DNA of 21,315 nt from a virus, in the IMG/VR virus record IMGVR_UViG_3300046000_007573, positions 1 through 21,315 of that record; one strand, written 5' to 3'. Positions 16,165 to 21,315 of the stretch are shown piece after piece. Below the pieces are notes generated by a model. It saw nothing but the letters and a program-made list of their open reading frames with translations. It was not told the DNA's origin and did no database searches. The position numbers and the translations under genes are program-made. Each line of letters starts with the position of its first letter. Within the stretch, counting starts at the first letter, position 1.

Positions 16165-17291
16165 ACACACCAAACGATCCGAAAGGTGCAATCGGTGCTA
16201 CAAAGACACCACTAGCATTGATTCCGCCGTTTGCTATGGAGCAGACTGCGTGGGTTCACAAGTTAGGCTCCGAGAAATATGGCAAAAAGATTCCAGTTTA
16301 TGCTTGCAATGATGGCGTTGAACTGGCAGAATTCTGTTCGTGCGGATACTCCATACAAAACCAACGTGCCACCCAGACAGGCCACATGCCTCTCGCGGAC
16401 TATGTTTCGAGTGCTACAATAAAGAACACCCAAGAAGCAAGCGGGCCTCATGTCATGAAGGAAGAGTTGCATGGGCAAAAGGATTATGTAAATCCTGCTA
16501 CGACAAACAGCTTAGGCTTTCAGATCCAAGTTACGATAGCAGACAAAAAAGTATTACTAACGACTGGGTCTCAAAAAATAAAGAATATCTTAGAATCCAA
16601 CATTCTGAATACAATAGCAGACCAGAAATTAAGGAAAGAAATACTGTCAACAATAGGATTAGAACTCTTCAATCATTTGGGTTATCGTTGGAAGATGAAC
16701 TCAGAATTTTGGGTGAGCAAAATTACGGATGCAAAGTTTGCGGTGGACCAGCAGGAAGAAAAGGATTATTTGACATCGACCACGATCACAAGTCTGGAAG
16801 ATTTAGAGGATTTATATGTCACAGGTGCAATAAAGGGCTTGGCCTGCTCGGAGACAATATCGAGTCTGTTGAAAAAGCACTCGCATACCTGCGATGTTCA
16901 GAATCTAATTATTCGTGATGGTGAAGTAGAGCAGTATGGGGCCTATAATTGGAGGCGCACAGGCGTATGTGCGACCACGTATGTCGCTGCCATCATGCGC
17001 CACCTCAACGCTTGGCGCGACGGCGAAGACTTGGACCCTGAATCCGGTATCTCGCACATCGCTCATATAGCCTGTAGCTGCAACATCCTACTAGATGCAC
17101 AGCACTGTGACACGTTACAGGATGACCGATACAAGAAGCCTACAAACCCACATTGCGGATCGGAATTTATAGCTGAAGAATTTGGTGCCCAAACAGGTCG
17201 CCCGTCAGAGAATGAGATGGAATGTTTATGTGGGCGTAGGCTCATCTACACATGGAACATGGGCTGGGCATGTGAAGACTGCCACCTTTAA
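16161..17291 (+). CDS. dATP/dGTP diphosphohydrolase-type protein interrupted by a 219-codon in-frame insertion
   Basis: Residues 14-41 (KTPLALIPPFAMEQTAWVHKLG, then SEKYG) and 261-312 (AYNWRR, RHLNAWRDGEDLDPESG, SHIAHIACSCNILLD) are two halves of one domain. I recognise it as the N-terminal domain of phage dATP/dGTP diphosphohydrolases (DUF5664-like, MazG-related), linked to nucleotide-pool control. Between them, residues 42-260 correspond to DNA carrying an endonuclease gene in another frame. This stretch has no stop in the host frame and is exactly 657 bp, so the frame stays open for 376 residues. Without the insert the protein would be 157 residues. A C-terminal CxC...CxxC (ECLCG, WACEDC) may bind zinc. 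The stop codon is inside a 10-bp hairpin. It could be a functional fusion, a split gene needing splicing or bypass, or a broken gene. Confidence 0.65.
   Translation: MNTPNDPKGAIGATKTPLALIPPFAMEQTAWVHKLGSEKYGKKIPVYACNDGVELAEFCSCGYSIQNQRATQTGHMPLADYVSSATIKNTQEASGPHVMKEELHGQKDYVNPATTNSLGFQIQVTIADKKVLLTTGSQKIKNILESNILNTIADQKLRKEILSTIGLELFNHLGYRWKMNSEFWVSKITDAKFAVDQQEEKDYLTSTTITSLEDLEDLYVTGAIKGLACSETISSLLKKHSHTCDVQNLIIRDGEVEQYGAYNWRRTGVCATTYVAAIMRHLNAWRDGEDLDPESGISHIAHIACSCNILLDAQHCDTLQDDRYKKPTNPHCGSEFIAEEFGAQTGRPSENEMECLCGRRLIYTWNMGWACEDCHL
16272..16283 (+). repeat. Left copy of the 12-bp imperfect repeat bounding the insertion
   Basis: GAGAAATATGGC here and GAGCAGTATGGG at 16929-16940 match at 9 of 12 positions and encode EKYG and EQYG in the same frame. 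In the uninterrupted domain only one such unit precedes AYNWR, so the pair marks the insertion boundaries. Confidence 0.6.
16293..16336 (+). promoter_or_regulatory. Structured leader of the endonuclease gene: hairpin plus perfect palindrome
   Basis: CCAGTTTA (16293-16300) pairs with TGAACTGG (16319-16326) as an 8-bp stem (one G-U) with an 18-nt loop. It is followed directly by the perfect 10-bp palindrome CAGAATTCTG (16327-16336), which ends 3 bp before GTG 16340. Stacked structure right before a start codon can limit translation, as known for several phage homing endonucleases. Confidence 0.5.
16340..16918 (+). CDS. HNH endonuclease of the endonuclease VII family, likely homing-type, GTG start
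   Basis: The 192-residue protein has two N-terminal zinc-finger-like units, C10-x11-C22-x2-C25 and C38-x11-C50-x2-C53, an exact 28-residue repeat with GLCxxCY. The catalytic domain follows: CKVCGG (C131, C134), DIDHDH (D147-H150), then CHRC and N (C160, C163, N164). That is the two-CxxC zinc frame and His/Asn active site of endonuclease VII-type HNH enzymes. All known key residues are present. The frame opens after TGA 16319 and has no ATG, so GTG 16340 is the likely start. It lies wholly inside the split diphosphohydrolase-type gene, in a different frame. It may promote its own spread by cutting uninterrupted copies of that gene; resolving branched DNA, as T4 gp49 does, is an alternative. 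Arg codons are AGA/AGG-biased. Confidence 0.88.
   Translation: MRILHTKPTCHPDRPHASRGLCFECYNKEHPRSKRASCHEGRVAWAKGLCKSCYDKQLRLSDPSYDSRQKSITNDWVSKNKEYLRIQHSEYNSRPEIKERNTVNNRIRTLQSFGLSLEDELRILGEQNYGCKVCGGPAGRKGLFDIDHDHKSGRFRGFICHRCNKGLGLLGDNIESVEKALAYLRCSESNYS
16929..16940 (+). repeat. Right copy of the 12-bp imperfect repeat bounding the insertion
   Basis: GAGCAGTATGGG matches the left copy at 16272-16283 at 9 of 12 positions and restores the YG residues before AYNWR at the resumption of the conserved domain. Confidence 0.6.
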
Positions 17292-17311
17292 ACATCCATT
17301 ATGGATGTTTA
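17289..17311 (+). other. Perfect 10-bp hairpin overlapping the stop codon
   Basis: TAAACATCCA (17289-17298) and TGGATGTTTA (17302-17311) are perfect inverted copies separated by TTA. The TAA stop of the split gene is the first three bases of the stem. No T run follows on either strand, so a classic intrinsic terminator is not supported. An mRNA-end stabiliser, a processing site or an operator for the downstream gene are possible. Confidence 0.55.
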
Positions 17312-17381
17312 GTTCGTAGGTTACCATTACCGATCAGGAACTTTTAATTCAAAAAACACAACACAAACAAAAATATTACCG
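17312..17381 (+). promoter_or_regulatory. Upstream region of the 210-residue gene with an ATTACCGAT repeat
   Basis: ATTACCGAT occurs at 17326-17334 and again at 17375-17383, the second overlapping the ATG at 17382. TTACCGATGA also surrounds the start at 16161. The spacer is A-rich (AAAAAACACAACACAAACA). I see no -35/-10 pair and no Shine-Dalgarno sequence. Confidence 0.35.
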
Positions 17382-18014
17382 ATGAGAAACGCCAACTTAC
17401 CTAAGTCTCGAGTCTACGTCCGCTGCGATGCGTTCGGTGGGTGTCCAAATACCTTTGAACCTGCGTGGCTACTTAGCGTACGCGCCATGCGAAATCGTCC
17501 CTTCTGCTTCCAAGTGTGGGTGGATGAATACGCAGCATGCTTCGACAAGATTCCGCCTCAGTGTATCTACTGGTATGAACCAGATGGAGACCAGATCGAC
17601 CTCCCGCTACACAAAGTGCAAATGTGGGAGTGTTTATCTGGCAGTATTGAAGTATGGCAGAAGAGCCAGCTCTGCGATGTGCCGATGCTTGTGAATATGG
17701 GCAAAGGATGCGCTCCGATGACTGGACATTACTGGTTCACTATTGACTTCCTACCGGAAGGACAAGCCGCTGGAACATTAGACATTGGTGACGTTGAACT
17801 CTTGGAAGAACACAAGGAAGGGAACGTGGTTAAGTTGTCTAATGGTCAGATCGCTATCTACCCTAACAATCGCTTGAAGTGGCTCCCGATCAGTCTCCTC
17901 AAAGAAGGCGCTACCGAACGTATACCTAATTGGAACGTCGCCACAAACGAGCAATGGGATGACTGGTGGCAAGACTCGACGGAGATCCTTGGAGACGCTA
18001 AGTGGGCGTATTGA
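17382..18014 (+). CDS. Hypothetical phage protein, 210 aa, Trp-rich
   Basis: I do not recognise this family. The N-terminus has a Cys pair (RCDAFGGCP, C15 and C21) that might be a partial metal site, followed by AWLLSV. The protein is rich in Trp, Tyr and Cys in its first half, which looks like a globular beta-rich fold. Its middle contains GDVELLEEHKEGNVVKLSNG, reminiscent of a small beta-barrel, then a Trp-rich C-terminal end. There is no signal peptide or membrane segment. It ends 4 bp before the SF2 helicase gene and is probably co-transcribed with it, so a role in DNA metabolism is plausible but only by position. Confidence 0.7.
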   Translation: MRNANLPKSRVYVRCDAFGGCPNTFEPAWLLSVRAMRNRPFCFQVWVDEYAACFDKIPPQCIYWYEPDGDQIDLPLHKVQMWECLSGSIEVWQKSQLCDVPMLVNMGKGCAPMTGHYWFTIDFLPEGQAAGTLDIGDVELLEEHKEGNVVKLSNGQIAIYPNNRLKWLPISLLKEGATERIPNWNVATNEQWDDWWQDSTEILGDAKWAY

Positions 18015-18018
18015 TCTC

Positions 18019-19317
18019 ATGAAAACACTATTTGACAAGCAGCGGGAGTCTGTTGACTTCCTCATCGCCACACTCAAGCAGCACAGGGGCGCTCTTGACG
18101 GCTCCCATACCGGAGTTGGCAAGACAGTTATCGCAGCCAGAGTTGCGCTGGAGTTAGGCGTGCCAGTTGCCGTCGTCTGTCCGAAGATTGTCATCCCGTC
18201 ATGGGAGCGCGAGCTTGCGGAGGTCGGCGTCACACCAATCTTTGTAACCAACTACGAGAAACTTAAAAGGGGTAATTCGTTTTTAGCCAAAGTAGGTAAG
18301 AAACTTTTTCGTTGGCAGCTACCCCAAGAGACCTTGCTGATATGGGACGAGTGCCACAAGTGCAAATCACCTTTCAGCCAGAACGCCCAGATGCTGGTCG
18401 CAGCTAAACAAGCGGGTCTGTACAACCTGCTGCTGTCAGCCACGGCGTGCCAAGACCCAACGGAGATGCGTGCGATCGGTTTTACTCTGGACTTGCACTC
18501 ACTCAACAAGCCCGTCGGAAAGAAGAAGAGCTGGTTCTCGTGGATGATGCAATACGGCTGTAGGCAAGACCATTGGAAGAACTGGGTGGCTGGTCCACTC
18601 GCGAAGCTGTCCGAACTCAATAAAGAACTCTACGGCGTGAATTGCGTTAAGCTCACACCGTCTGATCTACCATCTGCATTCACAGATAATCATGTTATTA
18701 CGGAGCCGCTTGCATTTTCTGGCCTGAGCGACATCGCTAAATTTTACAAACAACACGGCGTTACACCTGAGATCGTAGAGCGGTTCGTGGAAGATGGTGG
18801 TGTGAGCCCCCATATTCTCGTAGAAATCCTCCACGCTCGCCAACTTGCCGAAGCAGCGAAAGTGCCCGACATCATCGGCATGATCGAAGACGCAAACGAA
18901 GAAGGTTACAGCGTAGCCGTGTTCGTCAACTTCGTAGACACAGTCAAATCACTGGCTGCATCGTTTCCCGATGCGTCAGTCGTTGTCGGTGGTCAGTCGG
19001 CTATGGTTCGCGAAGACAACGTGCAGCGGTTCCAGACGAATCAAACCCGCGTGATTCTATGTAACATTGCCGCTGGTGGGGTCGGCGTATCTCTACACGA
19101 CGAACACGGTGGATACCCGCGCATGAGCCTGATCTCACCTACATTTAACGTGAAAGAGTATATCCAAACACTCGGACGCATCCACCGAGCGAACGCAAAG
19201 AGTCCTTCTATTCAAAGGGTTCTGGTCGCTTCAAAAACTATTGAAGAAAAAGTATTGACTACACTTGAGAAAAAGCGTAAGGCTATGGAAACACTTCACA
19301 CGAAACAAGAATCATGA
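18019..19317 (+). CDS. Superfamily 2 DNA/RNA helicase (compact DEAD/H-type ATPase)
   Basis: From ATG 18019 the protein has 432 residues. It shows a Q-like residue (Q8), Walker A GSHTGVGKT (28-36), DECH (D110-H113), SAT (140-142), a motif V-like block NIAAGGVGVSLHD, and motif VI QTLGRIHR (Q383, R387, R390). The order and spacing are those of compact SF2 helicases used in phage replication and recombination. The frame is open further upstream to 17959, but that would overlap the preceding gene and lacks conserved sequence; 18019 leaves a 4-bp gap. Its stop overlaps the nuclease start as ATGA. Pairing with a RecB/Cas4-like nuclease suggests joint work in DNA end processing or replication. The C-terminus is Lys-rich. 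Confidence 0.93.
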   Translation: MKTLFDKQRESVDFLIATLKQHRGALDGSHTGVGKTVIAARVALELGVPVAVVCPKIVIPSWERELAEVGVTPIFVTNYEKLKRGNSFLAKVGKKLFRWQLPQETLLIWDECHKCKSPFSQNAQMLVAAKQAGLYNLLLSATACQDPTEMRAIGFTLDLHSLNKPVGKKKSWFSWMMQYGCRQDHWKNWVAGPLAKLSELNKELYGVNCVKLTPSDLPSAFTDNHVITEPLAFSGLSDIAKFYKQHGVTPEIVERFVEDGGVSPHILVEILHARQLAEAAKVPDIIGMIEDANEEGYSVAVFVNFVDTVKSLAASFPDASVVVGGQSAMVREDNVQRFQTNQTRVILCNIAAGGVGVSLHDEHGGYPRMSLISPTFNVKEYIQTLGRIHRANAKSPSIQRVLVASKTIEEKVLTTLEKKRKAMETLHTKQES

Positions 19318-20459
19318 TAACAGAAAAACAACAACTAGATCACAGCTCACGCGCTCATGCTGAGTTCGGACCATCATCTCTCAAGTATGTCGCCATCTGT
19401 GCCGGATATAATGGCAAGGAAGGGACGTCAGGCGCAGCCGAAAAAGGAACGCGCATCCACGAAGCTCTTGAAGTCCGCGACCCATCTGCTCTGCACGACG
19501 AGGAAGAAGTCAAACTCTATGAGGCCATCCTTGCGGACGAGGAAGAGATACTCAACGGTGTCTTCGGTGACTACCCTAAGATCACCGAACGAGAGATCCG
19601 GCTGCACCTCGAACTCGATGCAGCAACACCGACCTTTGGCACATGCGACCTACTGGTGCACACCGCAGAAGGGGTTGCCGTAATGATCGACTACAAGACA
19701 GGCATCAGCAAGATTGACGAGCCTGAGAAGAACTGGCAATCCAAAGCCTACGCGCTGGCGGTATTGCAGATGTTCCCCCACATACACACGATCAAGTTCG
19801 CCTTCATCGTGCCACTCAACGGTGGTATTCTCAGCGGGGTCTTCAAGCGCGAACAGATGAGCGACTTACGTAATCAAATTTCTGAGGTGATTAAGAAAGC
19901 AGAGACTACGCGACCCAAATGGGAGACGGGCTCGATTGAGATCGACGACGTTACACCTACGGTAAACTGCCGTTTCTGCCGATACGAAGAAAGTTGCCCT
20001 GCATTAGGTGCAGTCTGCATAGATATCGCCGCGAGGGTTAGTCCTGAACTACTACCTACAGGCCCTATTAGACCGTCCGATGTGGAAGACCCAGAGGTTC
20101 TTGAGCGGCTCTTCATTGTGGCTAAGATCGTCGAGAATTGGGCACAGTCCATCAAGCACAAGACTACCGGTTTAGCATTAGCCGGACACGAATTTGAGAA
20201 CCATAAGCTGCGGTCAATGGGTTGTCTCAAGAAGACGGTTGAGAAAAACTACCTCGCTCAACTCGCTGTTAAGCACGGCTTGGGTCTTGATGAGGTTATC
20301 GAGGCTGCTGACCTGACAATGAGTCAACTCTCGAAAGCCCTCCACGAAAAAACTCCTAGAGGAAAAAAATCTTTTGTTGTTGACAGCTTCGAAACCGAAG
20401 CTATTGATCTCGGCATCGTCGAGGTTGGACCAACACGATACACACTTTCCTCACGATGA
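19314..20459 (+). CDS. PD-(D/E)XK nuclease with Cas4/AddB-type Fe-S cysteines (DUF2800-like)
   Basis: The 381-residue protein has GTRIHEAL (residues 45-52), GTCDLL (D112), IDYKTG (D126, K128) and Q142-x3-Y146: the catalytic core of RecB-family PD-(D/E)XK exonucleases. C29 near the N-terminus and C219-x2-C222-x5-C228 match the four-cysteine iron-sulfur layout of Cas4 and AddB nucleases. It resembles phage DUF2800 proteins that sit beside single-strand-binding genes. It likely processes DNA ends in recombination or replication. Start ATG overlaps the helicase stop by 4 bp, so both are probably made together. There is no CRISPR array or other cas gene in the window, so an adaptation role is not supported. 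Confidence 0.9.
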   Translation: MITEKQQLDHSSRAHAEFGPSSLKYVAICAGYNGKEGTSGAAEKGTRIHEALEVRDPSALHDEEEVKLYEAILADEEEILNGVFGDYPKITEREIRLHLELDAATPTFGTCDLLVHTAEGVAVMIDYKTGISKIDEPEKNWQSKAYALAVLQMFPHIHTIKFAFIVPLNGGILSGVFKREQMSDLRNQISEVIKKAETTRPKWETGSIEIDDVTPTVNCRFCRYEESCPALGAVCIDIAARVSPELLPTGPIRPSDVEDPEVLERLFIVAKIVENWAQSIKHKTTGLALAGHEFENHKLRSMGCLKKTVEKNYLAQLAVKHGLGLDEVIEAADLTMSQLSKALHEKTPRGKKSFVVDSFETEAIDLGIVEVGPTRYTLSSR

Positions 20460-20532
20460 GGAGAAAAGGGAGTTACGGATGTCCCCTTTAATAAGCGAAC
20501 GCAACAACCGATCAGAACCAGAAAATAGTAAT

Positions 20533-21159
20533 ATGAGCACAGAAGCACTAAACACAAATACAGCAACCGGACTTGCCTTTGCAGCGCAAGACATCGACAT
20601 CCCTCGCCTTAACGTCATCCAAAAGATGTCAGAAATCGAAGGACCTATCGGTTCGGTTGTGATTGACAAGGACTCCGTCCTCCTCGAAGCCGAACAGAAA
20701 ACTCCGGTCGTTGTGATCGGTGCAATCAAGCGGTGGAAAGAAGACGTTCCTTTTGGTGAGGACTACATGCCGAAGATCGTTTCTAACGAAGCCGACGCAA
20801 AGAGCCTCGCTGTAGAGAGCAGCTACGACATAACGGAGTTTGCTGAAATCATCCTACTTATCCCTCAAGTCGGCGATGATGACACAATGTTCCCCTACCC
20901 AATCGGCGATAGCAATTATCAGATTGGTCGTATCACCGTTCAGAAGGATGCCTACCGCATGACATACAAGCGTCTGTTTACCTTCTCGACGTTCAACCCC
21001 GACATTCCGGTGTCCTCGAGATTTTGGAACTTCGGAACTGAACTGATGTCCAAAGGGAAATACAGCTGGTATGTGCCAATGTTGGCCGCTACTAAAGACA
21101 GCGTACCGACTGAAGTAGCTGAGTTTGCCGCACGCCTTACAAAAGGGGGTGCCCAATGA
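20533..21159 (+). CDS. Hypothetical phage protein, 208 aa, beside the Fe-S nuclease
   Basis: The conserved-looking core begins with DIDIPRLNVIQKMSEIEG, then alternating beta-type segments with many aromatic residues (RWKEDVPFGEDYMPKI, MTYKRLFTFSTF, SRFWNFGTEL, KYSWYVPML). I do not know the family. In other phages the partner next to DUF2800-type nucleases is often a single-strand DNA-binding protein (DUF2815), and this size and position would suit such a role, but no motif proves it. ATG 20533 is preceded by AATAGTAAT, the A/T-rich context seen for several starts here. An in-frame ATG at 20479 has a good GGGAG 6 bp upstream and would add 18 residues (MSPLISERNN...); that start is a real alternative. 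The stop overlaps the next start by 4 bp. Confidence 0.75.
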   Translation: MSTEALNTNTATGLAFAAQDIDIPRLNVIQKMSEIEGPIGSVVIDKDSVLLEAEQKTPVVVIGAIKRWKEDVPFGEDYMPKIVSNEADAKSLAVESSYDITEFAEIILLIPQVGDDDTMFPYPIGDSNYQIGRITVQKDAYRMTYKRLFTFSTFNPDIPVSSRFWNFGTELMSKGKYSWYVPMLAATKDSVPTEVAEFAARLTKGGAQ

Positions 21160-21315
21160 TCCCAGTTGCACTTGATAATCCGCTCACGCTTCTAAAGCGT
21201 GAGTTAGACTCCATCCGCAGCGTGATCACTGAAATCGACGGTCACATCACCAAACTCAACGATCAGATCACTGAGCACGCGGTTCAGAAGGTATCTTTGA
21301 ATCTGGTGGCAACTG
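21156..21315 (+). CDS. Start of a coiled-coil protein, truncated by the window edge
   Basis: ATG 21156 overlaps the stop of the preceding gene (ATGA) and the frame is open to the right edge (53 codons). The sequence shows heptad-like spacing of Leu/Ile/Val (LLKRELDSIRSVITEIDGHI, then TKLNDQIT), suggesting a coiled coil at the N-terminus. AGGGGG lies about 7 bp upstream and could serve as a ribosome binding site. Too little is visible to assign a function. Confidence 0.65.
   Translation, partial: MIPVALDNPLTLLKRELDSIRSVITEIDGHITKLNDQITEHAVQKVSLNLVAT

Larger units (their letters stand above)
16281..16937 (+). mobile_element. 657-bp insertion carrying an HNH/endonuclease VII gene
   Basis: The insertion splits a conserved domain between KYG and AYNW. 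It consists of a 59-bp leader, the endonuclease gene (16340-16918) and 19 bp after it. Exact boundaries can slide because of the flanking imperfect repeat. Its coding content uses AGA/AGG for 15 of 19 arginines, while neighbouring genes mostly use CGN, which points to a separate origin. A homing-type mobile element is the best explanation. The roughly 78 bp of non-coding sequence is too short for a normal group I intron core, and the host-frame translation lacks intein features. Confidence 0.7.

Noticed and set aside
16281-16937. Ordinary self-splicing group I intron
   Set aside because: Only about 59 bp before and 19 bp after the endonuclease gene are non-coding, too little for a standard core. 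The proposed 3' boundary ends in T rather than G, and I found no P7-like pairing. A core overlapping the coding region was not excluded by computation.
16281-16937. Intein
   Set aside because: The host-frame translation does not start with Cys/Ser at the junction, has no terminal His-Asn, and the HNH motifs are in another frame.
16161-17291. Evidence for a 2-aminoadenine (Z) genome
   Set aside because: A diphosphohydrolase-type domain alone is common in phages with normal DNA, and no PurZ or DatZ homologue is in the window.
17959-18018. Longer start for the SF2 helicase
   Set aside because: It overlaps the preceding gene by 56 bp and begins well before the Q-motif region; ATG 18019 fits the tight gene spacing.
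19314-20459. CRISPR-associated Cas4 as part of a phage CRISPR system
   Set aside because: The cysteine layout is shared with AddB and many phage nucleases. No array, cas1 or cas2 is present, and the partner is a helicase.
20374-20532. 53-residue extension of the 208-residue protein into the nuclease gene
   Set aside because: It overlaps the nuclease gene by 86 bp and lies in a different frame of conserved coding sequence. Only the 20479 start remains a fair alternative.

Overview
The window reads as part of a tailed, double-stranded DNA bacteriophage (or prophage) genome. It is densely packed, with gene ends often overlapping by 4-8 bases. It carries a large terminase subunit, a small HTH protein resembling a small terminase, a RuvC-type resolvase, an SF2 helicase, an Fe-S RecB/Cas4-type nuclease, an endonuclease VII-type HNH enzyme, a nucleotide diphosphohydrolase-type domain and one giant protein of a kind found in phage genomes. 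I saw no rRNA, tRNA, CRISPR array or bacterial housekeeping gene. The host cannot be named from the sequence. Most start codons have no clear Shine-Dalgarno sequence and many are preceded by A/T-rich stretches.

Left part (1-14275) is mostly on the minus strand. Reading right to left it holds TerL (14275-12470), a short basic protein with a TTG start (11928-11611), a 537-residue protein with Pro/Thr and Ala-rich repeats (11603-9990), a 253-residue helical protein (9983-9222), and a giant reading frame that starts at 9192 and is still open at base 1 (at least 3064 codons). The giant protein has Gly/Ala-rich hydrophobic stretches, long coiled coils and a zincin HExxH motif with a downstream Glu. 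I infer that it travels in the virion or acts at host entry. One small plus-strand gene (12037-12321, a zincin-like protein with HExxE instead of HExxH) sits inside this block. It is flanked by a perfect 21-bp tandem repeat on its left and an AT-rich direct/inverted repeat cluster on its right.

At 14276-14351 transcription diverges. The right part (14352-21315) is all plus strand: TerS-like HTH protein, RuvC-like resolvase, small acidic protein, then (after a promoter-like and operator-like stretch) two small basic proteins, a dATP/dGTP diphosphohydrolase-type gene, an unknown 210-residue protein, the SF2 helicase, the Fe-S nuclease, an unknown 208-residue protein and the start of a coiled-coil protein that runs off the right edge. 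This looks like a DNA metabolism, recombination and packaging-preparation module.

The most unusual structure is at 16161-17291. The diphosphohydrolase-type domain is split by a 657-bp insertion that carries an HNH/endonuclease VII gene in a different frame. The insertion is an exact multiple of three and has no stop codon in the host frame, so the host reading frame continues for 376 codons through and beyond the endonuclease. The insertion is bounded by an imperfect 12-bp repeat, has its own hairpin-rich leader, uses AGA/AGG arginine codons unlike its neighbours, and leaves too little non-coding sequence for an ordinary group I intron core.
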